DNA of 44,427 nt from an uncultured Sediminibacterium sp. (GCF_946481145.1 NZ_CAMLMJ010000029.1:1-44427), one strand, 5' to 3'; positions 25,325 through 34,728 are shown, counted from the stretch's first letter. Translations and numbers: made by a program. Notes: generated by a model not told the origin, from the letters alone.

Positions 25325-26800
25325 ATGAAAAAAATCATATTTAATGCATTTTTTGTGGCAACCATTCTTCTGGTTTCCTGTCAGAAAGAAGTGACTGAAA
25401 TAGTACCGCCTGATCGTTTGTCGTCGGATTTGGCTTTCAGCACAGCACAAAAGACGGAAGCCTCTGTAATGGGAGCTTATAACGGACTGCAGGATGCAAA
25501 TTTTCTTTCAGGAAGGGCATTGGTTTATGTTGATCTTTTAGGAAACGATATTTATGATCGCACCAATTTTTTTGGAGATATGCCTCGTTATAACCTGCTT
25601 TCCAATACCGGGTTTTCAGCAGGTTTATGGAATGCGGGTTATATTTCAATTGCCACTGCCAATCGTGCCATTGCAGGTATTGCGGCAAATTCTGGCGTAG
25701 TAAGTTCAGCAAAAGCAAAAGAATTGACTGCGGAATGTTTGTACGTACGTGCAGTCAGTAATTTTTATCTGGTGAACTTTTTTGCGCAACCTTATAACTT
25801 TACGGCGGGTGCAACGCATTTGGGTATACCTATTGTTACAGAAAATTTCACCAGTAATGATCCTGCAGCTAATAAACCACGCGCCACAGTAGCCCAGGTT
25901 TATACATCCATCATTAGTGATTTAACGGCAGCTTTGGCAGATCTTCCCGCAACTTATGGGGCAGCTAATTCTTATGCATCCAAAACAAGGGCTACAAAAG
26001 CAGCGGCGGCGGCCTTATTGGCAAGGGTGCATTTGTATAAAGGTGATTTTGCAAATGCAAAATCTGTTAGTCTGAATATTATTAATGGACAATATGGAGC
26101 TTTTGCGTTAAACAGTTCTCCTTCCGGTGCTTTTGGTCCTGGCAATTATCAGACTGCTGAAACTATTTGGAGTATTCCTAATAGTACCACTGATAATCCT
26201 AATACCAATAATGCCTTACCGCAACATTATTTCCCGGGAGGAAGAGGTGATTTGGCAGTATCAAATACTTTTCGTGATATTACCACTAATACATATTTCG
26301 CGCTCGATGATAAGAGACGAAACATGATTATACCAGGCACTACTTCAGCTACAGCATCTAGCTTTTTCACCAATAAATACCCTGATATAGCCACGAGGTC
26401 AGACTGGTCTCCGGTACTTAGATATGCAGAAGTATTACTAACCTATGCAGAAGCTTCAGCACAGGTGGCAACAGGTATTGATGCGGATGCAATTACTAAA
26501 TTAAACCTGGTACGTGATAGAGCCAGGGTAACTGCAGCGCCATACACAATTGCAAGTTTTACTTCAAAGACCGATCTGATAAATGCCATACTTGGAGAAA
26601 GAAGAATTGAACTGGCTTTTGAAGGGCATCGCTTTTGGGATATTATGCGACAGAAAGGAACCGTAACGAATAAATATGATGGTGATGGTGTTACCATATT
26701 ACCAGCACAGGCATTCGGCGCAAATAAATCTATTCTGCCAATACCACAGGGCGAAGTGGATAAAAGCGCCGGAATCTTGGTTCAGAATCCGGGATACTAA
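25325..26800 (+). CDS. SusD/RagB-family nutrient-binding lipoprotein
   Basis: A 491-residue surface lipoprotein that captures substrate as the lid of the SusC barrel. The lipobox LLVSC places the lipidated Cys near residue 19. SusD-family regions are recognisable. A helical TPR part (ECLYVRAVSNFYLVNFFAQPY) lies near 140-160. The C-terminal hallmark ERRIELAFEGHRFWDIMR (about 422-439) is followed by ILPIPQGEVD and ends QNPGY. The gene forms an operon with susC and stops 28 bases before a strong terminator. Confidence 0.95.
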   Translation: MKKIIFNAFFVATILLVSCQKEVTEIVPPDRLSSDLAFSTAQKTEASVMGAYNGLQDANFLSGRALVYVDLLGNDIYDRTNFFGDMPRYNLLSNTGFSAGLWNAGYISIATANRAIAGIAANSGVVSSAKAKELTAECLYVRAVSNFYLVNFFAQPYNFTAGATHLGIPIVTENFTSNDPAANKPRATVAQVYTSIISDLTAALADLPATYGAANSYASKTRATKAAAAALLARVHLYKGDFANAKSVSLNIINGQYGAFALNSSPSGAFGPGNYQTAETIWSIPNSTTDNPNTNNALPQHYFPGGRGDLAVSNTFRDITTNTYFALDDKRRNMIIPGTTSATASSFFTNKYPDIATRSDWSPVLRYAEVLLTYAEASAQVATGIDADAITKLNLVRDRARVTAAPYTIASFTSKTDLINAILGERRIELAFEGHRFWDIMRQKGTVTNKYDGDGVTILPAQAFGANKSILPIPQGEVDKSAGILVQNPGY

Positions 26801-26828
26801 GTGTCATGCTTTAACCCATGCATTTTAC

Positions 26829-26860
26829 AAAAGAGCTGACCTATGTCAGCTCTTTTAAAT
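26829..26860 (+). terminator. Terminator of the susCD operon
   Basis: Arms AAAAGAGCTGAC (26829-26840) and GTCAGCTCTTTT (26845-26856) pair perfectly with a CTAT loop, followed by a short A/T tail. It leaves only about 14 bases before the next gene, so that gene depends on readthrough or on a promoter inside this region. Confidence 0.88.
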
Positions 26861-26873
26861 AAAAGTCACTCAA

Positions 26874-27587
26874 ATGGAACATGAATTAAAAAAACACCTG
26901 CATAATATTCTCAAAGAAGCAGGGAATCGGAAAAAGAATATCTGGAAACGACTCGGAGAAATACTGGTAGAAATACTTATCATCGTTTTTGCCGTTTCAT
27001 TCGCCGTTTATATGGAAAAGCAAAGGGAGCATGCACATGAAGAAAAGGAAGTAAAAGAATTTCTGATAGGATTAAAAACTGACCTCGAAAATGATATCAA
27101 GGAAATGACTGGAGATATATGGGGATATTCAACCTGTTCTACATGGCTGAAATACTTTGTAATGGAACAGCAGGTAAATAAAGATTCTTTAAATAAATAC
27201 ACCTGGGTTTTAATTAGTAAAACACATTTGCTGCCAAACAAGGGTAGGTATGAAGGATTTAAAGCCAGCGGGAAAATGAATACTATTCAAAATCATAAGC
27301 TGAGAAACAATATACTTGATTTGTATGAAGAGCGTATAGTAGGACTTACTAATGCCACTAAAGAATATATTGAACTAAAGGGTAAAATGCTGCAGTTATT
27401 ATTTGCTAAAAGAATGGGTATAGGCACAAAATCGGATAACCTGGTAATGGTTTTGAAAGATAATGAGCTTCGAAACTATCTCCTTGCCCTGGCCGATGTG
27501 GGAGAAATTATTCAGCGATACCAGTCAGCCATTAAAGAGGTAAAAGGTATTGTTCAAATTATTGATGAAATATATCCGGAGCATTAA
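26874..27587 (+). CDS. Membrane-anchored hypothetical protein, DUF6090-like layout
   Basis: The 237-residue protein has one membrane helix (about 30-47, LVEILIIVFAVSFAVYME) preceded by a basic stretch and followed by a charged, coiled-coil-like region (about 48-75). The rest is mainly helical, with FKASGKMNTIQNHKLRNNILDLYE in the middle. This layout resembles the DUF6090 proteins of Bacteroidota, but I am not sure of membership. The start codon lies just after the susCD terminator. No function is shown. It may be tied to the convergent LytS/LytTR system, 28 bases away. Confidence 0.65.
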   Translation: MEHELKKHLHNILKEAGNRKKNIWKRLGEILVEILIIVFAVSFAVYMEKQREHAHEEKEVKEFLIGLKTDLENDIKEMTGDIWGYSTCSTWLKYFVMEQQVNKDSLNKYTWVLISKTHLLPNKGRYEGFKASGKMNTIQNHKLRNNILDLYEERIVGLTNATKEYIELKGKMLQLLFAKRMGIGTKSDNLVMVLKDNELRNYLLALADVGEIIQRYQSAIKEVKGIVQIIDEIYPEH

Positions 27588-27615
27588 AAGAGCCTACAAT
27601 AAAAAAAGATGCTTA

Positions 27616-28332
27616 TCAGCCTTGTTGATTTTCCAGTAATTGCTGGATAAATTCTTTATACCCTCTGCCAATAGGGATACTTTTGCCTGCAATTTCAACA
27701 TCGGCGGCACTATAGGCATCTATTTTTTCCTTGGAAACAATAAAAGACCGATGAATTCTAAGAAAGCCATTCTTGCCTAATTCCTGTTCAAGGTAGGAAA
27801 GTTGGGTTTTGGTAATGATGGTTTTTCCGTTTGTAGTGAATATTTTCACATACTCTTTTAACCCTTCAATATATAAGATGTTTTCCAGGAGCACACGGAT
27901 TCTCTTCTTATTGACATTAAAAAATATAGCAGGCTTTTCTGCGGGTAATACCTGCTGAGAAGGTGATGGGGCAGCGGGCTGATGCTGCAATTTGTTAACT
28001 GCCAGTAGAAAACGGTTGAATTCAATGGGCTTTAACAGGTAATCGAGTACACCAAGTTCAAACCCCTCTAATGCATATTCGTGGTAGGCAGAAGTAATGA
28101 TAATCTGGGGAGGGTTTTTGAGCATTTTTATAAATTCCATCCCTTTAATCTTAGGCATATGGATATCCAGGAACATCAGATCTATTTTTTCTTTCTGGAG
28201 TATTTCCATGGCATATATCGCATCTGAACAAACGGCTACTTTATGTAAGAAGGGCACTTGTTGGATATAATCGCTGAGAATTTCAGCGGCAATTGGCTCA
28301 TCTTCCACAATTATGGTATTATAACGTTGCAT
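27616..28332 (-). CDS. LytTR-family response regulator
   Basis: A 238-residue transcription regulator. The receiver domain (about 1-115) contains the acidic pair in IVEDEP, the phosphoacceptor Asp in LMFLDIHMP (about 55) and the Lys in YLLKPIEF. The C-terminal LytTR DNA-binding domain (about 138-235) shows ILYIEGLKEYVKIFT and FLRIHRSFIVS. It overlaps the kinase gene upstream by 14 bases and is certainly its partner. Target genes are not visible in the sequence. Confidence 0.94.
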   Translation of the reverse strand: MQRYNTIIVEDEPIAAEILSDYIQQVPFLHKVAVCSDAIYAMEILQKEKIDLMFLDIHMPKIKGMEFIKMLKNPPQIIITSAYHEYALEGFELGVLDYLLKPIEFNRFLLAVNKLQHQPAAPSPSQQVLPAEKPAIFFNVNKKRIRVLLENILYIEGLKEYVKIFTTNGKTIITKTQLSYLEQELGKNGFLRIHRSFIVSKEKIDAYSAADVEIAGKSIPIGRGYKEFIQQLLENQQG

Positions 28333-29377
28333 TCCTGGTTAGATTTATCGTAAGTATAATCTTAAATGAATGGGTGGTGACATCAATTTGTAAGTTGTGT
28401 TCAGTATATAAGAGTTCTAACTGTCGTTTTACATTCTTCAATCCAATTCTGTCAATTAGTTTTTCACTGGAATCAGGTTTTGAATTCTCTATAATAAATC
28501 TAAGAAAGCCATTTTTTAAAATAGTGCTAATCGAAATATAAGATTCAAACCTGGTTTCACTTATGCCATGTTTAAAGGCATTCTCTACAAATGGAATCAG
28601 GATCAATGGCGTAATCTGTTGCTGCTGATTGTCGATATCTTCGTGGTAAGTAATATTTAACCGGCTACCATATCGTAACTGCTCCAGTTCAATATAATCT
28701 TTTACCACTTTTAACTCATCAGATATATTAATAGATTGATGAGCCGTTTCGTAAAGCATAAACCTGAGTAGTTTGGAAAGCTTCATCACGACTTCAGCAG
28801 TGTCGTCTGATTTTTTTCTGGCTAAACCGTAAATATTATTCAGGGTATTAAATAGAAAATGCGGGTTAATCTGCGATTTCAGAAACATAAGTTCTGTGGC
28901 CAGTTTTTTCCTGGCTGTTTCTTCTTCCTTTTGCCTGATTTGTAAATTTAGTCGTACCAGTTTAAGGGCAATGGCAATACCACAGATAAATGAAAGTAAA
29001 AAGGCATTATAGAAAATGGAGGCAAACTTTATATTGGCAATTTCTTTCGCCGGTAATCCGTATATATTAGGTACTACAACCAAGTCGTTTAACAGAGTAA
29101 AGAGTAAAGTGCCTAAAATGATAAAACTGCCCGAAAAACCAAAGGTTTTCAAGCCACCCCATTTTTTTGCATTGAACTGGTCTACAGCATAGAATAAGGT
29201 ATATACCAACGGAATTTTAATCGTAAGAAATACCAATTGCGCCTTTAGAGATACTAGAATAATTTCAGCCAATGAAACATTTTCTCCGGAAAGAGGATAT
29301 GCACTAACATTTAGATAGGTTTTGAATGCTACATAAGCAATCCAGAATAATGTATGGTGCAGAATTCGTTGTTTCAC
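28319..29377 (-). CDS. LytS-type membrane histidine kinase
   Basis: The 352-residue kinase has four hydrophobic segments in its first 150 residues, then a cytosolic His_kinase domain with the standard motif SQINPHFLFNTLNNI (about 165). The ATPase part has IPFVENAFKHGI (N box), the ENS variant of the G1 box common in this family, and IGLKNVKRQLELLY (G2). There is no separate ligand-binding domain, so the helices are the likely sensor. The start is GTG at 29377. It forms an operon with the LytTR regulator. Confidence 0.92.
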   Translation of the reverse strand: MKQRILHHTLFWIAYVAFKTYLNVSAYPLSGENVSLAEIILVSLKAQLVFLTIKIPLVYTLFYAVDQFNAKKWGGLKTFGFSGSFIILGTLLFTLLNDLVVVPNIYGLPAKEIANIKFASIFYNAFLLSFICGIAIALKLVRLNLQIRQKEEETARKKLATELMFLKSQINPHFLFNTLNNIYGLARKKSDDTAEVVMKLSKLLRFMLYETAHQSINISDELKVVKDYIELEQLRYGSRLNITYHEDIDNQQQQITPLILIPFVENAFKHGISETRFESYISISTILKNGFLRFIIENSKPDSSEKLIDRIGLKNVKRQLELLYTEHNLQIDVTTHSFKIILTINLTRNATL

Positions 29378-29589
29378 AAAGCTTTCATTTAGGCTGACAA
29401 GGGCTTGTTTTTAAAATTCATGTAAATCAGTTAATTAATTCAACTAAATATACCAAATTCCAAAAACTATGTCTGAACGACTGATTTTGGTCTATGGATA
29501 TAATTGGTGGGTTGTGCCTGTAGTTAGAAGGTAATTGTTGTTTTGGTTGATTTTGAAATTTCTTTACCTTGTCAGTCCAAATAATTGCC

Positions 29590-30945
29590 ATGAGAAGAAG
29601 ATCATTTATCCAGCAAACTGGAATGGCTGCAGCAGGTATTTCTTTATTATCAAGTAGCCAATCCATTGCAAACACCAATGCCAGTAAAGTACGTATAGCA
29701 ATCATCGGAACAGGTTTAAGGGGGCAAAACCACCTCGATCTCATTCTACGTAGAAATGATACGGAACTGGTAGCAATTTGCGACATAAATGATACAATGC
29801 TGAATAGTGCCAAATCAATGATTGCAAAATCTGGCAAACCCAATCCCCAAATTTTCACAGGCAACGCATATGCATGGAAAGATCTGCTGGCTAAAACAAA
29901 GCTTGACGGAATTATTATTGCAACCCCTTGGGAGTGGCATAAAGAAATGATCCTAGGGGCAATCGATGCTGGCATTAAATATATCGGTTCTGAAGTAGTG
30001 ATCGGAATAACACTGGAAGATCATTGGGAAGTGGTTCGGGCTGCAGAGGCTAAAAAGGCCCATGTAATGATGATGGAAAATGTTTGTTACAGAAGAGATG
30101 TAATGGCCATTTTAAATATGGTTCGCCAGAATTTATTCGGTGAATTGATTCATTTACAGGGAGGATATCAGCACGATCTAAGAGAAGTGAAATTTAATGA
30201 CGGTGTTCATCCATATGGCTACGGGGCAGAATTTGGTGAGAAAGGATTTTCTGAAGCCGCATGGCGTACGGCACATTCTGTAAATAGAAATGGTGATTTA
30301 TATCCTACTCATGGTATTGGACCGATTGCTCATTATATAAATATCAACAGGGGAAACAGGTTTGTTTCACTTTCTTCTTTTGCTTCAAAAGCAAGAGGAT
30401 TGCATAATCATGTTGTTAAGATGGGAGGAGCGAATCACCCAAATACAAAAGTGAAATTTAAACTGGGTGATGTAGTTACCACCAATATCCTTTGTGCGAA
30501 TGGCGAAACCATTTTATTACAACACGATACCAATTTACCCAGACCCTATTCATTGGGTTTTCGTGTACAAGGAACCGAAGGTATCTGGATGGATGTGAAC
30601 AAAGGTATTTACCTGGAAGGAAAGGCCGCAAAGCCACACCAGTGGGACAATGCCAAAGAGTGGCTCGATAAATATGATCACCCTCTTTGGCAACGCTGGA
30701 GCAAAGAGACCGATGGGGCCGGACATGGTGGAATGGACTTCTTTGTAATTCATGCATTAGTGGAATCCATAAAAAATAATCAGCCTACACCAATGGATGT
30801 ATATGATGCTGCAGCCTGGAGCGCTATTACTCCTTTAAGTGAACAATCTATTGAACTGGGTAATCAGACTGTGCCTTTCCCTGATTTTACTGGAGGACAA
30901 TGGATGTATCGTAAACCGGTATTTGCTTTGGACGACAGATATTGA
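29590..30945 (+). CDS. GH109-like alpha-N-acetylgalactosaminidase (Gfo/Idh/MocA fold)
   Basis: GH109 enzymes use tightly bound NAD+ to cleave alpha-GalNAc residues. The 451-residue protein starts with an export signal of Tat type (MRRRSFIQQTGMAAAG), then a Rossmann motif IAIIGTGLRGQNH. The stretches MMMENVCYRRDVMAILNMVR and YPTHGIGPIAHYININRG are those I associate with GH109. ATG 29590 is preferred; a TTG at 29569 overlaps a promoter-like TTTG (29542-29545)/TACCTTG (29565-29571) pair. The next gene, five bases downstream, encodes an N-acetylhexosamine 1-kinase homologue, which supports an amino-sugar substrate. Confidence 0.83.
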   Translation: MRRRSFIQQTGMAAAGISLLSSSQSIANTNASKVRIAIIGTGLRGQNHLDLILRRNDTELVAICDINDTMLNSAKSMIAKSGKPNPQIFTGNAYAWKDLLAKTKLDGIIIATPWEWHKEMILGAIDAGIKYIGSEVVIGITLEDHWEVVRAAEAKKAHVMMMENVCYRRDVMAILNMVRQNLFGELIHLQGGYQHDLREVKFNDGVHPYGYGAEFGEKGFSEAAWRTAHSVNRNGDLYPTHGIGPIAHYININRGNRFVSLSSFASKARGLHNHVVKMGGANHPNTKVKFKLGDVVTTNILCANGETILLQHDTNLPRPYSLGFRVQGTEGIWMDVNKGIYLEGKAAKPHQWDNAKEWLDKYDHPLWQRWSKETDGAGHGGMDFFVIHALVESIKNNQPTPMDVYDAAAWSAITPLSEQSIELGNQTVPFPDFTGGQWMYRKPVFALDDRY

Positions 30946-30950
30946 TAAGC

Positions 30951-32015
30951 ATGCTTAGTTTACCACCTGAAGAAGTTTTAAACGCCTATGGACTTAATCC
31001 AGCGGAAATTTCCATTTCGGTTTTAGGAAATGGCCTCATCAATCATACCTGGAAATTAACTTCTTCAGATAATTCCTGGGTACTGCAAAAAATAAATGAA
31101 GCCGTTTTTGGTAATCCTGATGCAATTGCTCATAATATTGAAAAGATTGGCGCTTTTCTTGAAAAGGAATTTCCTTCCTATTTATTTACCAAGCCGATTA
31201 AAAGCATAACAGGCACGCAAATGGTTCGCTACAAGAATGCCTGTTTTCGTTTATTTCATTTTATACCAGAATCAGTTACTGTAAATGTGGTAAGTAATCC
31301 TGAACAGGCTTACGAGGCTGCCAGACAATTTGGCTTGTTTACAGCATCCTTACACAATTTTGATATTAGTGGTTTGGAAACAACACTGGCTGACTTTCAC
31401 AACCTGGAATTAAGATACCGTCAATTTCAGGAATCCCTGGTGAATGGTATCAGGGAAAGAATAACTGCCAATCAAGACTATATTGAGTTTCTGAAGGAGC
31501 ATCAATATGTCGTAGAACAGTATAAGGACATTTGTAATGACCATAATTTTAAGCTTAGGGTTACACACCATGATACCAAAATCAGTAATGTATTGTTTAA
31601 TAAAAGTGGTAAAGGTTATTGTGTAATAGACCTTGATACCGTTATGCCTGGTTATTTTATCAGCGATACAGGCGATATGTTCCGTACTTATCTTTCACCT
31701 GTAAACGAAGAAGAAACCAATTTCGTATTGGTAGAAGTACGGGAAGAAATTTACAAAGCGATTGTAGATGGGTATTGCAGTGCTATGCAACCTTATTTAT
31801 CAGAGATAGAATACAAGTCATTTTATTTTGCCGGACTGATGATGATCTACATGCAGGCATTACGTTTTATGACGGATTATTTGAATGGCGATAAATATTA
31901 TGCCATCACTTACCCGGAACAAAATCTTAACAGGACTAAAAATCAACTTGCTTTAATGGAACGATACCTGGAGAAAAAAGAGCAGTTAGCGCATTATCTC
32001 CCCAACCTTTTATAA
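30951..32015 (+). CDS. N-acetylhexosamine 1-kinase (NahK)-like phosphotransferase
   Basis: The 354-residue protein has the aminoglycoside-phosphotransferase fold and resembles bifidobacterial NahK, which phosphorylates GlcNAc/GalNAc at C1. Matching stretches include NGLINHTWKL, WVLQKIN, the catalytic loop LRVTHHDTKISNVLF (about 203-217), the metal-binding VIDLDTVMPG, and near the C terminus TDYLNGDKYYAITYPEQNLN, almost as in NahK. ATG 30951 follows the GH109 stop by five bases, so the two are coupled: one would release GalNAc, the other activate it. The final six bases overlap the convergent kinase-like gene. Confidence 0.82.
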   Translation: MLSLPPEEVLNAYGLNPAEISISVLGNGLINHTWKLTSSDNSWVLQKINEAVFGNPDAIAHNIEKIGAFLEKEFPSYLFTKPIKSITGTQMVRYKNACFRLFHFIPESVTVNVVSNPEQAYEAARQFGLFTASLHNFDISGLETTLADFHNLELRYRQFQESLVNGIRERITANQDYIEFLKEHQYVVEQYKDICNDHNFKLRVTHHDTKISNVLFNKSGKGYCVIDLDTVMPGYFISDTGDMFRTYLSPVNEEETNFVLVEVREEIYKAIVDGYCSAMQPYLSEIEYKSFYFAGLMMIYMQALRFMTDYLNGDKYYAITYPEQNLNRTKNQLALMERYLEKKEQLAHYLPNLL

Positions 32016-33050
32016 AGGCAGACAAACTGACGCGGTAATAAAGCCAGGTTGATTTTCAAGCACTTTAAGACTGGCTTCTTTACCATATAAGAGTGATAAT
32101 CTTTTCCTTATTTCATCAAGTGCACCAGATTCTGCTTCTACATATGAATGAATGTTCCCATTGCTAATAACACCGAAGCAATGAAGGGTTTCTTTATATT
32201 CAGAATAGATTTCCAGTTTTGTATGCTCGCTACTACTGTTTATGCCAAATTTGATGGCATTTTCAACCAATGTTTGTATTACCATAGCAGGTACTGGCTG
32301 ATCCAAAGTATCTTCATCTATCTCATAAAATACCTGCAATTGATCGGAGAACCTGATTTGTTCGAGGGAGATATAGTCTTTCAGAATTGAAAGCTCTTTT
32401 TCGAATAGTGTTTTCTCTGCTTTATCAACCTGAATACTGCTTCTCAGGATATTACTGAGCATTGTAATGGCAGACCTGGCTCTCACAGGATCTTCTGTAA
32501 CCAATGACCGGATGCTGTTTAAGGAATTGAATAAAAATTGCGGGTTGATATGCGACTTAATGGTCGTTATTTCAAGTTCTTTCAGCAGGTTTTCCAATTT
32601 GGCCTGTTCTACATTTTGTTGCCTGGTTTTTTGAATATAATGGTAAGTGAAATAGAGAAGGTTCCAGATCAATACAAAATGAAAATAGGAAAAGGCAAAA
32701 CGGATGGCAATATTAAAAAAGGAAAAATCAGTCAGGTTCACAGACTGTATGTTCATAAGCATTTCTGTCGCAACGATACATAAACCGATCAGAAAAGAAA
32801 AGAACAGAGACAGAATAGTTAATGCTATTAGTTGTTTCTTAAAATCGAGTAATAATATTTTCGTTTTTTGAATAACAAACCGCATCAAATGGGTAAGCCA
32901 AAAGCCAATAAATACATGGGTAAGCAATTGCTCAAAAAAGAAAGGCTGGGGTTCAGACCTGATAGATAAATAAAAAAATATATATATAAGACAGTAAAGT
33001 GCCCATCCTGCAACCTGAAAAATCCAGTAATTTTTTTTGTGATTACTCAT
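32010..33050 (-). CDS. LytS-like sensor with substituted phosphoacceptor, probable pseudokinase
   Basis: The 346-residue protein has four hydrophobic segments (about 10-140) and a LytS-type cytosolic region. The usual INPHFLFN motif reads HINPQFLFNSLNSI (about 166): the phosphoacceptor His is Gln (CAA in the DNA). The N box LVENAIKFGI is mostly kept. The G1 region reads ISNGN, and the G2 region lacks the GIGL pattern and reads SGALDEI. No response regulator gene is adjacent. It may be a pseudokinase that modulates another LytS/LytTR pair. A His three residues before the motif's Pro is an unlikely substitute site. Confidence 0.85.
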   Translation of the reverse strand: MSNHKKNYWIFQVAGWALYCLIYIFFYLSIRSEPQPFFFEQLLTHVFIGFWLTHLMRFVIQKTKILLLDFKKQLIALTILSLFFSFLIGLCIVATEMLMNIQSVNLTDFSFFNIAIRFAFSYFHFVLIWNLLYFTYHYIQKTRQQNVEQAKLENLLKELEITTIKSHINPQFLFNSLNSIRSLVTEDPVRARSAITMLSNILRSSIQVDKAEKTLFEKELSILKDYISLEQIRFSDQLQVFYEIDEDTLDQPVPAMVIQTLVENAIKFGINSSSEHTKLEIYSEYKETLHCFGVISNGNIHSYVEAESGALDEIRKRLSLLYGKEASLKVLENQPGFITASVCLPL

Positions 33051-33142
33051 TAGGGACTAAGATATTAAATATGCTATTATACTTCGCATATAGTGTATGT
33101 ACGGTAATTGAATAATTTTTATCGGTGAGTATATGGTTGAAT

Positions 33143-33177
33143 TTTGGGGAATTCTTCATGAATTATCTATAAATTTC
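33143..33177 (+). promoter_or_regulatory. Promoter-like pair before the M28 peptidase
   Basis: TTTG (33143-33146) and TAAATTTC (33170-33177, one mismatch to TAnnTTTG) are separated by 23 bases, the long end of the accepted range. Transcription would start about 15 bases before the ATG at 33198. Confidence 0.4.
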
Positions 33178-33197
33178 GAGTTCAATAACCAACCACC

Positions 33198-34664
33198 ATG
33201 AAGAAATTACTTTGCTTTTTATTATTGACAGTTCTGGGCTCTGCAATTACCTACGCTCAGGTAAAAGAAGAATGGAATACGATATTCCGGTCCATAAATG
33301 AGGAAGTCCAGAAAAATTCAAAAGCCTATGCTACTTTAAAAGAAGCCACTGAAACCATTGGGCATAGACTTACCGGCTCAAAAAATGGAGAAAAGGCAGA
33401 AGCTTATGCTTATCAGTTACTTAAATCTTATGGCTTTAAAAACCTGCGCTATCAACCTTTTGAAGTCGAAAGCTGGAGTAGGGGAACCATTCTCGTTGAA
33501 ACAGGGGCAAATATGAATGCATTGAAAGAGGTAAAATCGGTTACGCTCGCACATTCTCCGGTATCAGCCGATATTAACCTTGAAGTAGTAGACATGGGAA
33601 ATGGATTGGAAGAAGATTATCAATCTAACCCTGGAAAAGCGGAAGGTAAAATAGCGCTTGTTTACCTCGGTGTATTACCCGGATCAAAACCAGGAACAAG
33701 GAGTTTACATCGTTCAGAGAAAACAGCTCTTGCTACCAAATATGGTGCAAAAGGTATCATCATCATCAATACTGCAGATGGCGGTATTCTATTAACCGGA
33801 ACAGCTTCGGTTACAGGAAAATTAATTCCTATACCAGCAGTATGTATCGGAAAAGAAGATGGTATGGCACTTAAAACAGCCGTAGCTGCGGGAAAACAAT
33901 ATGCCCATATTAAAATGACCAACTTCTCCGGCATGATTAAAGCAAGAAATGTAGTTGCTACGATTAAGGGTAAATCTAAACCAAATGAAAAGATTGTAGT
34001 TGGCGGCCACTTAGATAGCTGGGATCTTGCAACCGGCGCAATTGATAATGGAATAGGTTCATTCTCCGTTCTCGATATGGCCCGCACATTTATGGCATTA
34101 AAACTACAACCTGAAAGAACGGTTGAATTTGTAATGTTTATGGGTGAAGAAGAAGGCTTACTCGGGTCAAAAGCTTATGTTCAGGCAGCAGTGAAAGATA
34201 AGAGCATCGATAATATTCGTTACATGCTTAATTACGATATGACCAACGATCCAAAAGGATATTCAACAACTGCAGAAGAAAGTCGTGAATTATTCCAGGG
34301 CATCGGCGCAATTGCCAAAAGTATAGATACCAGTTTTACCAACCAGTTCAGAAGTGGTGCAGGCTTGCACAGCGACCACCAGCCATTTATGTTACATGGT
34401 GTACCTACTGGTGGTGCAGCAGGGGGTCGATTACCTAATAATGCCGGACCATGCTATCATGCAGACTGCGATGGTTTTAAACTGGTTGATGAACAAGGAA
34501 TGAAAAATACTGTTCGATTCAACACCATGCTCTTATTTGGTATTGCAGATACTGATGTACTCAAAGCCAAACATTTTACGGATGCTGAGACAAGAGAATT
34601 TCTACTTAAAAGCAACCTGAAAGAGCCGCTTAAGATTGCGGGTGAGTGGCGTTGGGAAGACTAG
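33198..34664 (+). CDS. Secreted M28-family metallopeptidase
   Basis: The 488-residue enzyme is exported (signal peptide ending AITYAQ, about 1-20). A PA-like insertion is followed by the M28 catalytic domain with all five zinc ligands visible: His in VVGGHLDSWD, the bridging Asp in GAIDNGIG, Glu in MGEEEGLLGS (catalytic Glu beside it), Asp in NYDMTND, and His in SDHQPF. The layout is that of carboxypeptidase Q-like M28 dipeptidases/aminopeptidases. It probably trims dipeptides outside the inner membrane. Single gene ending in an inverted repeat shared with the next gene. Confidence 0.9.
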   Translation: MKKLLCFLLLTVLGSAITYAQVKEEWNTIFRSINEEVQKNSKAYATLKEATETIGHRLTGSKNGEKAEAYAYQLLKSYGFKNLRYQPFEVESWSRGTILVETGANMNALKEVKSVTLAHSPVSADINLEVVDMGNGLEEDYQSNPGKAEGKIALVYLGVLPGSKPGTRSLHRSEKTALATKYGAKGIIIINTADGGILLTGTASVTGKLIPIPAVCIGKEDGMALKTAVAAGKQYAHIKMTNFSGMIKARNVVATIKGKSKPNEKIVVGGHLDSWDLATGAIDNGIGSFSVLDMARTFMALKLQPERTVEFVMFMGEEEGLLGSKAYVQAAVKDKSIDNIRYMLNYDMTNDPKGYSTTAEESRELFQGIGAIAKSIDTSFTNQFRSGAGLHSDHQPFMLHGVPTGGAAGGRLPNNAGPCYHADCDGFKLVDEQGMKNTVRFNTMLLFGIADTDVLKAKHFTDAETREFLLKSNLKEPLKIAGEWRWED

Positions 34665-34674
34665 AGAACAGAAG

Positions 34675-34728
34675 AATAATGAATGTCCAATTTTGAATTT
34701 TGAATTTTGAAGTTGGACATTCATTATT
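34675..34728. terminator. Inverted repeat with tandem-word loop at a convergent junction
   Basis: Sixteen-base arms AATAATGAATGTCCAA (34675-34690) and 34713-34728 are perfectly complementary. The loop contains three copies of TTTTGAA. The right arm covers the stop codon of the phosphodiesterase gene (34724). It can serve as a terminator for both genes. Confidence 0.85.
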
